In this document: positions 7,580 to 16,761 of the stretch, piece by piece
How the letters are laid out: each line of letters begins with the position of its first letter
Position numbering within the stretch: the stretch's first letter is position 1
Origin: Cognataquiflexum rubidum
GTDB lineage: Bacteria > Bacteroidota > Bacteroidia > Cytophagales > Cyclobacteriaceae
Direction of reading: 5' to 3'
Length of the DNA stretch: 64,000 nt
Assembly: GCF_022538115.1 (NCBI RefSeq)
Contig: NZ_JAKZAL010000019.1
Span: forward strand, 37,549-101,548
The notes under the pieces: generated by a model
Told to the model about the DNA's origin: nothing
Seen by the model: the letters and a program-made list of their open reading frames with translations, nothing else
The model's database searches: none
Position numbers and translations under genes: made by a program

Positions 7580-10500
7580 TTAATCCATTTTTCTATTTGG
7601 CGTGTAAGGTGCTCCTGCTTTTTCCAGCTTCACCTCAAAGTCCGCCAATTCATTGTAAAAGGCTGAAGCATCTTTCAAATATTGGTCAAACTCACTTTGT
7701 GCGATTTCAATACTGCGTCTGTGTGTTGCTGTTGGAGGCTCAGTGGTATTCCAATGGCCATAAATCACAACTCCTACCCTGTTCATGATTGAAGGGGAAG
7801 TGGACTCATCCTTGCTTTGAAGCACTCTGTCTCCAAATAGTACAGTTCTCAGGTTAAATAAAGAGGTATTCAGTGCTGTCAATTGTGTAAATAAGTCAGG
7901 AGATGCATTTGGAGTTTTTGTCAATGCCGCTTTGATATAACGAAGCTTTTCACCGGCCTCACCCAATTGGCTGGCAGCACTTGAGGCTCTTCGGGAAAGG
8001 TCACTGGTTTGCTTTTTAAAAGCCGCCATCGCTTCATAATCATCACCTGTCGGATGAACAGGTTTCACCATGAACTCCTGCGGGTCTCCTTGAAGCTCCA
8101 GTTTTCCATTTTTTATCACATAGAGATCGACACTGTATTTCCCGGGCGCTACCAAAGGTCCTTGAGGATCACTTACCCAAGGTGGTTGGAAGGCAGGAAC
8201 GCTGAGTTCGATAGGGTCGGGCGGAGAAAGTCTCAGATCCCAACTTACCCGATGCAAGCCTGTTTTCGCTACCCCTTCGATCCAACGGACGGCCTCCCCG
8301 CTTTTATCCCGTACCAAAAGCATGACACTTGGTTCTTCTTCGATAGACTCCCCCCTCAGTTGATCCCAACCGGGAAAAGGAATGCTGGCTTTTTGCTCGT
8401 TGAGCTTCTTTTCCGATTCTTTCCGCACAGCTTTTTCTGTTTTGGGAAGATCATTGATGAAATAGGTGAATACTGCTCCGAAAGGTGGGTTATCGCTTAC
8501 AAAACTGGTGGAACCCTGAGAAGGCATTCCTTTGGCCTGCATGGGTTCGTTAGGGACATACCACCAAGCATCTCTCACCGGCATGACCACATTTGAATTG
8601 GCATTGGCCAATTTGTTGATCTCCCTCAAAGGAGAATAATCATCCAAAACATAAATCCCGCGCCCAAAACTTGCCCCTACCAAATCATTGTCTCTGGCAT
8701 GAAGGGCAAGATCCCTGAAAGGAATTGTGGGAACTCCTGCATTCAGCTTGGTCCAATTGACGCCCTTATTCACAGAAAAATAAATCCCGTACTCTGTTCC
8801 GATGAAAAGCAAATTTTCATCTACATGGTCCTGTTTGATCACCCAAACAAGCGTATTGACAGGCAAGTCTCCTACAATAGAACGCCAGGTTTTTCCTTTG
8901 TCTGTACTGATGAAAACATAAGAAGAATAATCTCCCAATTGGTGCGCATCGGCTGCGGCAAATACCGTATTGACATCATGGGAAGAGGCTTCGATATTGT
9001 TAATGAAGGTAAGTGCAGGAACCTTGGGCAGGCTTCCACTTTTCCTCCAGTTTTGCCCATCATCTTCGGTCACATGAATCAGGCCATCATCCGAGCCGGC
9101 ATAGAGTAATCCTGCTTGTAGGGTTGATTCCGAAATTGTGGTCAAGGTGGCAAATTTCGACATGGCACCGTTGTCATACAGTGCGTCAATACTTGGTACA
9201 CGGCCCATCATTTCCAGTTCATACCTACCGAGGTTGGTGGTCAGGTCACCGCTGATCGCCTTCCATGAATTACCGCGATCGGTACTTTTCCAAACCCGCT
9301 GTGATCCAAAATAAATTGTTTTATGATCATGGGGACTTACCTGAATGGGGCTATCCCAGTTCCATCTTTCGGGAGGGTCATTGGGTTCAGGTTGTGGCTG
9401 AATATTCAATATTTCTAGGGTGGTTCTATTGTGACGGTGTAATTCGCCTTGTTGAATTTCCATATACACAATATTGGGATCTTTGGGATCGAAAGCCACA
9501 TCGTAGCCATCCGCCCCCAAGGGGACATACCAGTCCTGATTGCGCACGCCCTCTACATTGGTCGTTCTGGAAGGACCTAACAAAGTTCCAAGATCTTGCG
9601 CTCCCACTACCACATTATAAAAAGGCTCAGTATTATCGAGTCCTACCTTATAAAATTGTGAGACAGGCAGGTTCGGGAAGTGACGCCAGGTAGATCCTTC
9701 ATCAAAAGATTCATACAATCCTCCGTCTGTTCCTACTATCAAATGCTGTCCATTGGCAGGATTAATCCACAAAGCGTGGTTATCGCTGTGTTTCGTTCTT
9801 CCGGTTTCGGCATAATCGAATGTCTTTCCCCCATCACGGGTTACATTTATAAAAACATCCATCTGGTAAACCAGGTCCGGATTGGTGGGTGAAGCTTCAA
9901 TCTCCTGATAATAGTGAGGCCCGGTTCCCCCTGAAATATAACTGTTGCGCTTTTGCCAGCTTTCCCCTTTATCGGTGGACCGGTAGAATCCCCTATTTGC
10001 ATTGTCTGCTTCTATGGTCGCATATACTATTTGTGGATTGGCCGGAGTAACTGCCAAACCTATTTTTCCCATGTCACCTTGAGGCAATCCCGCATTTATC
10101 CTTCTCCAGCTCTCGCCACCATCCATGGATTTATATATCCCGGACTTCGGACCTCCACCAAGTAGGGCCCAGGTTTTTCTTCTTCTTTGATAGGCTGCAG
10201 CATAGATCACATCAGGGTTTGAGGGGTCAAATTCCGCATCAGTGACTCCAGTATCTGCATCTATTTCAAGGACTAATTGCCAGGTCTTGCCACCATCTTT
10301 GGTTTTATACAATCCCCGCTCCCCTCCTGAAGACCATAATGGGCCTTCGGCTGCCACATAGACCACCTCAGAATTTCTAGGGTCTATTAAAATTCTACTT
10401 ATATGCTCGGAATTTTTCAATCCCATCTGCTTCCAAGTAGCGCCTCCATCTATGCTTTTGTACACCCCATCTCCCCAGCCTACATGCCGGCCACTGACAT

Positions 10501-10849
10501 TCTCGCCTGTACCTACCCAGACCACTTCGGGATTATTGGGATCCAAAGCAACTGTACCAATGGAATAAGAGGCCTGGGCATCAAAAACAGGTGTCCAGGT
10601 AGTTCCACTGTTGGTAGTTTTCCACAAACCACCTGAGCCAACTGCCACATACCACATACTGCTATGGATAGGGTTGATGGCAATATCTGCAATTCTGCCA
10701 CCCATTAATGCCGGACCAATGCCTCTCAGCTCTAGCCCCTTAGCTACCTGAGCGGCCATATCCTTTTGATTGGATTGAGCCCAGACAGGAAAACTGTTTA
10801 TTGAAAAGAGAAGAAGAGTTGTGAATAGAAGACCTATGGTTTTTTGCAT
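7580..10849 (-). CDS. Giant secreted Asp-box (VPS10/sortilin-like) beta-propeller protein
   Basis: A 1089-residue secreted protein with a signal peptide (residues 1-24, ending VWA-Q). It has at least eleven Asp-box turns of the S/T-x-D-x-G-x-T/S-W type (for example SIDGGATW, TKDGGKTW, STDRGNSW). These fold into one or more sortilin/VPS10-like propellers over residues about 40-730. The C-terminal 300 residues contain an immunoglobulin-like segment (SWDLRLSPPDPIEL) and a helical tail. Such proteins are often annotated as glycosyl hydrolases, but no catalytic residues can be assigned. It is a paralogue of 20905-24075. A terminator follows its 3' end. Function is unknown; it is probably periplasmic or surface-exposed. 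Confidence 0.85.
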   Translation of the reverse strand: MQKTIGLLFTTLLLFSINSFPVWAQSNQKDMAAQVAKGLELRGIGPALMGGRIADIAINPIHSSMWYVAVGSGGLWKTTNSGTTWTPVFDAQASYSIGTVALDPNNPEVVWVGTGENVSGRHVGWGDGVYKSIDGGATWKQMGLKNSEHISRILIDPRNSEVVYVAAEGPLWSSGGERGLYKTKDGGKTWQLVLEIDADTGVTDAEFDPSNPDVIYAAAYQRRRKTWALLGGGPKSGIYKSMDGGESWRRINAGLPQGDMGKIGLAVTPANPQIVYATIEADNANRGFYRSTDKGESWQKRNSYISGGTGPHYYQEIEASPTNPDLVYQMDVFINVTRDGGKTFDYAETGRTKHSDNHALWINPANGQHLIVGTDGGLYESFDEGSTWRHFPNLPVSQFYKVGLDNTEPFYNVVVGAQDLGTLLGPSRTTNVEGVRNQDWYVPLGADGYDVAFDPKDPNIVYMEIQQGELHRHNRTTLEILNIQPQPEPNDPPERWNWDSPIQVSPHDHKTIYFGSQRVWKSTDRGNSWKAISGDLTTNLGRYELEMMGRVPSIDALYDNGAMSKFATLTTISESTLQAGLLYAGSDDGLIHVTEDDGQNWRKSGSLPKVPALTFINNIEASSHDVNTVFAAADAHQLGDYSSYVFISTDKGKTWRSIVGDLPVNTLVWVIKQDHVDENLLFIGTEYGIYFSVNKGVNWTKLNAGVPTIPFRDLALHARDNDLVGASFGRGIYVLDDYSPLREINKLANANSNVVMPVRDAWWYVPNEPMQAKGMPSQGSTSFVSDNPPFGAVFTYFINDLPKTEKAVRKESEKKLNEQKASIPFPGWDQLRGESIEEEPSVMLLVRDKSGEAVRWIEGVAKTGLHRVSWDLRLSPPDPIELSVPAFQPPWVSDPQGPLVAPGKYSVDLYVIKNGKLELQGDPQEFMVKPVHPTGDDYEAMAAFKKQTSDLSRRASSAASQLGEAGEKLRYIKAALTKTPNASPDLFTQLTALNTSLFNLRTVLFGDRVLQSKDESTSPSIMNRVGVVIYGHWNTTEPPTATHRRSIEIAQSEFDQYLKDASAFYNELADFEVKLEKAGAPYTPNRKMD

Positions 10850-11117
10850 AACAGATTCGGTTAAATCGAAGAAAAAGGTACAAGAAAAATCAATTTCTCT
10901 TTAACCATTTACAAAAAAAGTCTTAAAAACTTCCAATCAGAGGTTTTGCCTACCATTTCATTGTCTGCCTGGGTAAATTCCGTTTAGCCTACAGATTCAA
11001 TCCCCCTTTTACCCTTCCCCTCCCGATTCCAAAAATGGATTTAATTGGATTCTGCCTACCTTTTCTCTCCAATATTTTTCATGTTCAATAAAAATATTTT
11101 GTTTAAGGATATATTTT

Positions 11118-11149
11118 TATTGTTTATCAATAAATAATATTTATGTTTG
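11118..11149 (+). promoter_or_regulatory. Bacteroidota-type promoter for the DUF2975/XRE operon
   Basis: TATGTTTG at 11142-11149 matches the -7 consensus TAnnTTTG. TTATTG at 11118-11123 is a fair -33 element at the right spacing. The start codon is 27 nt downstream. The rest of the 10850-11175 interval is AT-rich and shows no gene. Confidence 0.5.
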
Positions 11150-11175
11150 TGACATCAATTTAAACTTTAACCAAA

Positions 11176-11712
11176 ATGTCAAAAAACAGCAACTTCGTAT
11201 TTAAATTCCTAAGTGTAGTGGCTTGGGTGATCTTCGTCGGCTTGTGCATTGAAGCCGGAGCATTGATTGTCAATTTTGTGTACAGTCTTTTCAAGCCTGA
11301 AATTATCGCTTACCTCTATGAAAAGCTTGACTTAAGTGACATGTATAGCCGCAGTAAATGGGCTTATTACGGCATGTACAGTTTCATCATGGTAATCTCG
11401 GTTTTGAAAGCGTACCTGTTTTATATCGTCAGCATCCTTGTTACCAAACTTGATATGTCTAAGCCCTTCAGTTCATTTGTTTCAAAACAGATTTCATTAA
11501 TCAGTTACTTCACTTTTTCCATAGGTATATCGAGTTTCATCGCGCGACAAACAGCTAAAAACCTGCTTCATAGAGGCTACGAAATCGACCAACTCGATAA
11601 GTTTTGGGTAGACAGTGAGGCTTTTATTTTGATGGCAGCTGTCGTCTACGTCATTGCTACTATCTTCAAAAAAGGAATTGAGTTACAAAACGAACAAGAC
11701 TTAACCGTATAA
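11176..11712 (+). CDS. DUF2975 family membrane protein
   Basis: A 178-residue inner-membrane protein with four predicted transmembrane helices (about 10-37, 64-86, 107-125 and 148-165). The layout matches the DUF2975 family, whose role is unknown. In many Firmicutes and Bacteroidota, DUF2975 is encoded directly next to a small YozG-like XRE regulator, as here (3-nt gap to the following gene). The pairing suggests the membrane protein modulates or is controlled by that regulator, but no mechanism is established. A promoter match lies 27 nt upstream. Confidence 0.75.
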   Translation: MSKNSNFVFKFLSVVAWVIFVGLCIEAGALIVNFVYSLFKPEIIAYLYEKLDLSDMYSRSKWAYYGMYSFIMVISVLKAYLFYIVSILVTKLDMSKPFSSFVSKQISLISYFTFSIGISSFIARQTAKNLLHRGYEIDQLDKFWVDSEAFILMAAVVYVIATIFKKGIELQNEQDLTV

Positions 11713-11715
11713 ACC

Positions 11716-11925
11716 ATGGCAATCATTGTGAATTTGGATGTAATGATGGCAAAGCGGAAAATGTCGCTCAATGAATTGTCAGAAAAAGTGGAACTGACTC
11801 TTTCCAATCTCTCGATCTTAAAAACCGGGAAAGCGAAAGCCATACGTTTCAGTACTTTGGAAGCAATCTGCCAAGCTTTGGACTGCCAACCGGGAGATAT
11901 CCTGGAATTTGTCGAAGACAAATAA
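11716..11925 (+). CDS. Small XRE (YozG-like) transcriptional regulator
   Basis: A 69-residue stand-alone helix-turn-helix protein: VMMAKRKMSLNELSEKVEL forms helices 1-2, LSNLSILKTGKAKAIRFSTL the turn and recognition helix, and CQALDCQPGDILEF is the conserved C-terminal signature of the YozG/XRE group. It starts 3 nt after the DUF2975 stop codon and is surely cotranscribed. It probably autoregulates the operon. No dimerisation or ligand domain is present. Confidence 0.85.
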   Translation: MAIIVNLDVMMAKRKMSLNELSEKVELTLSNLSILKTGKAKAIRFSTLEAICQALDCQPGDILEFVEDK

Positions 11926-11985
11926 AATGTGACTACAGCTATTCAAAAGAGAATTTATCTGGGTTTCGATGAATACTAAATTGAG

Positions 11986-12420
11986 GTGAAAAGTATCATA
12001 AATAATATCATCATTCAACTGACAGGCAAGCCAAGGATTTTGTTTTTGGTGGATAGCGTGGGGGCATTGCTCACCACGCTTTCCTTGTTTGTGGTCTTAA
12101 GAACTTTCCATGAATTGATCGGAATGCCGGTTTCAGTGTTGACTTACCTTTCGATCCTATCTGCCTGTTTTTGTATTTATTCGGCTTCGTGCTTTCTCTT
12201 CTTAAAACGGAATTGGGTGCCGTTTATCTGGGTAATTGGAATTGCCAATTTGCTCTATTGTTTTTTGACTTTGGGGCTTGTCCTCGTCTATTTTCCGCAA
12301 CTTACAGCCTTAGGGATTGCGTACTTTTTGGGGGAAATAATGATAGTTGGCGTTCTTGTGTATATCGAGCTTCGTGTTGCGAAGGCAATAATGAAAACAA
12401 GAACAAGTGAAAATCTCTAA
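11986..12420 (+). CDS. Hypothetical four-helix membrane protein
   Basis: A 144-residue hydrophobic protein with four likely transmembrane segments (about 20-40, 50-72, 80-105 and 110-130). I do not recognise the family. The start is GTG at 11986, because an in-frame TAA lies three codons upstream and no ATG occurs before the first helix. It sits 60 nt after the XRE gene on the same strand and may be the third gene of that operon. The following interval (12421-12655) contains nothing recognisable. Confidence 0.65.
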   Translation: MKSIINNIIIQLTGKPRILFLVDSVGALLTTLSLFVVLRTFHELIGMPVSVLTYLSILSACFCIYSASCFLFLKRNWVPFIWVIGIANLLYCFLTLGLVLVYFPQLTALGIAYFLGEIMIVGVLVYIELRVAKAIMKTRTSENL

Positions 12421-12655
12421 CAGCTAGACTGTCAAATCCATAAATTCACTTCGGGTTCTATTAAAGCAATCCAATTGCAAAAGTTCTTGGCATTGGCTTG
12501 ATAAATTGTGCATGGTAAGAATTGGAAATACAGCCAAAAAATTTATCTTTAAACAAAGTAAAACACCAGCATTCATATTGGTATCGGTTCATTTTGCATG
12601 GATATCCGCATTTTTTGTTTCACACAATATTTGATCACGATTTTAAAAAAATATC

Positions 12656-13561
12656 ATGGCTGACCAAAAAGATTTAGATTTTACCTATACCACCATCGAC
12701 GAAATCTTCCGACTCAGCATGGGAGAAACAGGAGATTACAGCGGTGCCAAATATGATGGTGATTTTTCAATGACCTTGGAAGAGGCCCAAAAAGCAAAGC
12801 AAAAATTTATCGCCGACAGTCTGCATATCAAAAAGGGCAGCAAAGTCCTTGACATGGCCTGTGGTTGGGCACCTTTTACCCGATATATTACAGATGATAG
12901 AGGTGCGGAAAGTATAGGATTGACGCTGTCTCAGGGTCAGGCAAATGCATGCCAAAAGAATGGCTATAATGTCTTGGTAAAAGATTGCCGTTATGTAAAA
13001 CCTGAGGATTTTGGGGTTTTTGACGCCATCGTCTGCATTGGTGGGTTAGAACATTTCTGTTCGGTGGAAGATTGGAAAGCGGGCAAGCAGGAACAGGTGT
13101 ATCGTGATTTTTTCAAGACAGTCTACGATTTGCTACCTGTTGGGGGAAGGTTTTACATGCAGACCATGACATTCAGTAAGAATATGGTCGAATTTGAAGA
13201 AATGGATGTGAATGCGGAAAAAGGATCGCCCGCCCATATTATGGCCTTGATGGTAAAACAATTTCCCGGTTCGTGGCTTCCCTATGGTCCCGAAATGGTG
13301 ATCAATTGCGCACAGCCCGGATTCAAATTGATTTCCAAAAGCAGTGGACGACTGGATTATATCGAAACCATTGCCCAATGGCGCAAAAAATTCAGAAAGT
13401 TTCATCTCAAAAAATATTTGCTCTATCTCTCACTGCTTCCTAGGTATTTTACAGATAAAGAATTCAGGCACTTGGTTGAAGTTTTCAAAATAAGTCCAAA
13501 CAAGGTTTGTTTTGAAAAGGAAGTCATGGATCATTTTCGGTTGGTATTTGAAAAAGTATAG
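12656..13561 (+). CDS. CFA-synthase-like SAM-dependent methyltransferase
   Basis: A class I methyltransferase of the cyclopropane-fatty-acid synthase / mycolic-acid methyltransferase family. It carries motif I VLDMACGWAPF (64-73), the CFA-type signature GLTLSQGQ (88-95) and the post-II motif IGGLEHF (128-134), whose glutamate belongs to the bicarbonate site in CFA synthases. At 301 aa it lacks the extra N-terminal domain of E. coli Cfa. It may modify lipids or a small molecule; the substrate is not predictable. It is cytoplasmic or peripheral to the membrane, monocistronic, and followed by a 1.4-kb repeat block. Confidence 0.8.
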   Translation: MADQKDLDFTYTTIDEIFRLSMGETGDYSGAKYDGDFSMTLEEAQKAKQKFIADSLHIKKGSKVLDMACGWAPFTRYITDDRGAESIGLTLSQGQANACQKNGYNVLVKDCRYVKPEDFGVFDAIVCIGGLEHFCSVEDWKAGKQEQVYRDFFKTVYDLLPVGGRFYMQTMTFSKNMVEFEEMDVNAEKGSPAHIMALMVKQFPGSWLPYGPEMVINCAQPGFKLISKSSGRLDYIETIAQWRKKFRKFHLKKYLLYLSLLPRYFTDKEFRHLVEVFKISPNKVCFEKEVMDHFRLVFEKV

Positions 13562-13582
13562 GTTTTTTTTAGAATCTATTAA

Positions 13583-13747
13583 AGCCCCGAAGCGGGCGAA
13601 AGAACAGTAGCTATGGGCAAGGTGCTTCACTAAATCCTGTACTTTGGAAAGTCTATATACACCGCAGCCCATGGTTAAGAATGGGAACGAATAAGGGATT
13701 TCGGTCACGAATCTTCCATGAAGGAGAATTCTCAAATACCGAAATGG
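13583..13747. repeat. Structured repeat A, copy 1
   Basis: First of five ~163-bp copies. It runs from AGCCCCGAAGCGGGC (small hairpin), through TATGGGCAAGGTGC ... CACCGCAGCCCAT (long stem), to ATTTCGGT ... ACCGAAAT, which encloses the mini-hairpin CTTC-CAT-GAAG. Confidence 0.75.
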
Positions 13748-13784
13748 TTTGAATGAATTTTAAAAGTTAGGTCTTTTGGATTAC

Positions 13785-13945
13785 AGCCCCGAAGTGGGCG
13801 CAATAACAATAGCCGTGGGCAAGGTGCTTTACTGAATTTTTACTTTGGAAAGTCTATATGCACCGTAGCCCATGGTAAGTTTTAAGGGCGTTTGGTATTT
13901 CGGTCACGAATCTTATAAGTAAGAGAATCTCAAATACCGAAATGG
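13785..13945. repeat. Structured repeat A, copy 2
   Basis: Same three-hairpin plan as copy 1. The long stem keeps a wobble (GTGGGC with GCCCAT). The apical mini-hairpin is CTTA...TAAG instead of CTTC...GAAG, a compensatory change. The spacer before it (GTCTTTTGGATTAC) is shared with copy 3. Confidence 0.75.
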
Positions 13946-13982
13946 TTGGGATTAATTTACAAAGCAAAGACTTTTGGATTAC

Positions 13983-14146
13983 AGCCCCGAAGCGGGCGCA
14001 ATAACAGTAGCCATGGGCAAGGTGCTTCTCTGAACTTCATACTTGCTCAAATTTTCATGCACCGCAGCCCATGGTAAAGAATGGGAACGAATAAGGGATT
14101 TCGGTCACGAATCTTCTAAGTAGGAGAATCTCCAATACCGAAATGG
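13983..14146. repeat. Structured repeat A, copy 3
   Basis: The long stem CCATGGGC-AA-GGTGC pairs with GCACC-GCA-GCCCATGG. The terminal stem ATTTCGGT/ACCGAAAT is intact. It starts 198 bp after copy 2, the same period as copies 1-2 (202 bp). Confidence 0.75.
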
Positions 14147-14212
14147 CTGGGATGGATTTCTTTATTTTCACTAATTACATCAATACCAATTTTCTATGCG
14201 TCTCATTCTTGA

Positions 14213-14350
14213 GTCACTTTTTGTCTTACCACAAAAAGTAACCATCCCGATAGCTCGGGAGGCAAGAAATTTTAATCCTCCCCCACACTGTTCCCCGCCG
14301 GCCCGGTAAAATTTCTTCCTCCCCACGGTTGTTCCATAACAAGATTAATT
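14213..14350. repeat. Structured repeat B, copy 1
   Basis: ACTTTTTGT/ACAAAAAGT form the first hairpin. The second stem is AAGAAATTTTA (14264-14274) with TAAAATTTCTT (14307-14317). It encloses a C-rich loop ending GCCGGCCCGG and is followed by CCTCCCC. A small palindrome CCCGATAGCTCGGG lies between the two stems. Confidence 0.7.
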
Positions 14351-14390
14351 GAAAAGTAGAGGTTTTTGAAATACTATTTATAAGAGATTT

Positions 14391-14553
14391 AGCCCCGAAG
14401 CGGGCGTAATAACAATAGCCGTGGGCAAGGTGCTTCTCTGAACTTCATATTTTCTCAAATTTTTATGCACCGCAGCCCATGGTTAAGTATGGAACAATTA
14501 AGGGATTTCGGTCACGAATCTTCCAAGAAGGAGAATTTACAATACCGAAATGG
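14391..14553. repeat. Structured repeat A, copy 4
   Basis: All three hairpins are retained. The long stem has the GTGGGC/GCCCAT wobble, and the apical mini-hairpin is CTTC-CAA-GAAG. It starts 408 bp after copy 3 because a type B element lies between them. Confidence 0.75.
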
Positions 14554-14618
14554 TAGAAAAATCTTATCGTTCTATTTCCTCAATCATTATGAATAAATAA
14601 TACATGTCTATTTCTAGT

Positions 14619-14745
14619 GTCACTTTTTGTCATGATACAAAAAGTAACCAAAAAAATCTAGCGCAATAATCCTCCCACACACATACCCTCGCCGGCCCGG
14701 AATTGCGCTTCCTCCCCGCGGTGGTTACATAGAAGAATTATTTTT
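14619..14745. repeat. Structured repeat B, copy 2
   Basis: It shares the ACTTTTTGT/ACAAAAAGT hairpin and the C-rich loop with copy 1. The second stem is a different sequence, AGCGCAAT (14660-14667) with ATTGCGCT (14702-14709). Complementarity is kept although the bases changed. Confidence 0.7.
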
Positions 14746-14771
14746 AAGTATTGGATTCTAAAACCGGAAAT

Positions 14772-14934
14772 AGCCCCGAAGCGGGCGAAGTAACAATAGC
14801 CATGGGCAAGGTGCTGCTCTGAACTTCATACTTTCTCAAATTTTTATGCACCGCAGCCCATGGTTAAGAATAGGAAAGATTAAGGGATTTCGGTCATGAA
14901 TCTTCTAAAAATGAGATCTCCAATAGAGAAATGG
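14772..14934. repeat. Structured repeat A, copy 5
   Basis: The first two stems are intact. The third is weakened: the distal arm reads AGAGAAAT instead of ACCGAAAT and the apical mini-hairpin is lost. This is the copy nearest the gamma-glutamyltransferase 3' end. Bases 14935-15018 show nothing recognisable. Confidence 0.7.
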
Positions 14935-15018
14935 CTGGGAATAATTCTTACGATCATTTTTTTATTGGTTGAATTGAAGGTCTGACTTTGAAAACCACTA
15001 TCATTCAATCCAAAAATA

Positions 15019-16716
15019 TCAATACCCTACCGCTGCACCATCATCACTCGACGAATCAGCAGCACCGATATATACTTTTAGCTTGGGATCGTAAGTGATT
15101 CCCATCAATACACCTAGGTTATTGACGCCACGGAGCTTGTGTCCCATCTGCTCCAAAGCATCACGGGTATCGGGAGATAGCAGGTGTCTTTCATAGACCA
15201 ACATATCCGGAAGCCATTGGTGGTGGATTTTCATGGCTTCGATGGCTTTGTCGATCCGCATGTTGTATTCCAAGACATTGAGCACTGTTTGAAAAACCGT
15301 ATTGATGATCGTCCTTCCTCCCGGACTTCCGATGATCAGGTAGGGTTTGCCGTCTTTGGCTACAATGGTTGGTGTCATGCTTGACAACATCCGTTTTTCC
15401 GGGGCAATGAGATTGGGATTGGATCCGATCTGTCCATCGCTGTTGGTGACTCCGGCTACAGGGTTGAAATCCCCCATTTCATTGTTGAAGATGAAACCAA
15501 GTTTGGAGGAACCCATCCCTACCCCATAGGAATTTTCGAGGGTATAAGTCAGGGAGACGGCATTGCCATCTTTGTCCACCACCGAAAAGTGTGTCGTACT
15601 GCTGCCATCATAGAGTTGCCCAAACTTGGATGAATCGCTCAATGAAGCCTTATTCATGTCAATATTCTCAAACCTTTTTTTGGCAAATTCCTTGGACATC
15701 AACCGATCCAAAGGTATCTCAGGATTGAAATCAGGATCACCCAAATGCTCCGCCCGATCGGCAAAAGCCCTTCGCATCGCTTCAGCTACCAAATGCACAT
15801 AAGCCATGGAATTGAATTCAATTTTTTGGAGGTCTGCCTGTTCCATCAAGTTCATCATCTCGATCAGGGCGACTCCTCCCGAACTCGGAGGCGGCATGGA
15901 ATAGATGTCGTAACCTTTGTAGGTTCCTTTGACAGGTTTGCGCTCAATAGCGGTATATTTTGCCAAATCTTCCTTGGTGATGATCCCTCCTTTTGCTTTC
16001 ATGTAGGCTTCTATTTCTTCGGCAACTTCACCCTTATAGAATCCATCCTGACCTTTGTCCCGGATTATTGAAAGGGTGTTGGCCAAAGCCGGTTGCGTCC
16101 ATGTTTCTCCCGGTTGGATGATCTCTCCTGCCGCATTTCGGAAATAATTGGTCATGATATCATAGGAATCATCCCAATCTTCCATATCCAAAGCCACTTT
16201 GTACAATCCCCAAGTCATTGGAAAACCATTTCTGGCAAGGTCAACAGATGGCTGCACCAAGTCCACCCAAGGCAATTTTCCGTATTTTTGGTGGGCGAGG
16301 TAAAGCCCGGCGACAGTTCCCGGCACGCCTACTGCTTTTAAGCCATTGTGGTTTGCATTTTCTATAAGGTTACCCGAACCGTCCTGAAACATATCAGGAG
16401 TTGCTTTGAGCGGCGCTTTTTCCCTAAAGTCAAATGTGGTGACATCGCCGTCTGACTTCATAAAAACAATAAATCCTCCCCCACCGATATTGCCTGCCTC
16501 GGGATGTGTCACTGCCAAAACAAAAGCTGTTGCAATACTCGCATCGATGGCATTCCCGCCCTTTTTCAAAATGTCGATACCCACTTCCGAAGCAAGGACA
16601 TTGTCGGAGACGACCATGCCGTTTTGGCCGTAAGTCTGGGCTTCGAGGTTGAAATGGCTGAAAAAGAAGGTGACTAAACAGAGGATTTGGAGTATTCTGG
16701 ATTTGAAGTTTTTCAT
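15019..16716 (-). CDS. ggt: Gamma-glutamyltransferase
   Basis: An N-terminal nucleophile hydrolase that removes the gamma-glutamyl group from glutathione and related peptides in the periplasm. It has a signal peptide (1-26, ending LEAQ). The pro-enzyme self-cleaves before the threonine of TTHFSVVD (T374), giving a large subunit (27-373) and a small subunit (374-565). The small subunit retains the conserved SPGGRTIINTV segment; MPPPSSGG precedes the cleavage site. Length (565 aa) is normal. No glutathione-related genes are adjacent, so it may serve peptide or amino-acid scavenging. It is likely monocistronic, with the start 47 bp from the neighbouring hepT stop. Confidence 0.93.
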   Translation of the reverse strand: MKNFKSRILQILCLVTFFFSHFNLEAQTYGQNGMVVSDNVLASEVGIDILKKGGNAIDASIATAFVLAVTHPEAGNIGGGGFIVFMKSDGDVTTFDFREKAPLKATPDMFQDGSGNLIENANHNGLKAVGVPGTVAGLYLAHQKYGKLPWVDLVQPSVDLARNGFPMTWGLYKVALDMEDWDDSYDIMTNYFRNAAGEIIQPGETWTQPALANTLSIIRDKGQDGFYKGEVAEEIEAYMKAKGGIITKEDLAKYTAIERKPVKGTYKGYDIYSMPPPSSGGVALIEMMNLMEQADLQKIEFNSMAYVHLVAEAMRRAFADRAEHLGDPDFNPEIPLDRLMSKEFAKKRFENIDMNKASLSDSSKFGQLYDGSSTTHFSVVDKDGNAVSLTYTLENSYGVGMGSSKLGFIFNNEMGDFNPVAGVTNSDGQIGSNPNLIAPEKRMLSSMTPTIVAKDGKPYLIIGSPGGRTIINTVFQTVLNVLEYNMRIDKAIEAMKIHHQWLPDMLVYERHLLSPDTRDALEQMGHKLRGVNNLGVLMGITYDPKLKVYIGAADSSSDDGAAVGY

Positions 16717-16761
16717 ATTTGGGAAAGGCTATTTCAAAATAAAATCGAGCACTCAAAACAG

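Noticed and set aside
8009..9693. Forward-strand reading frames opposite the giant Asp-box gene
   Set aside because: They lie inside a 3.2-kb gene with regular Asp-box motifs and show no motif, start context or homology.
13583..14934. CRISPR array
   Set aside because: Repeat units are ~163 bp with unequal spacing, internal hairpins and conserved spacers; no short identical repeats or cas genes are present.
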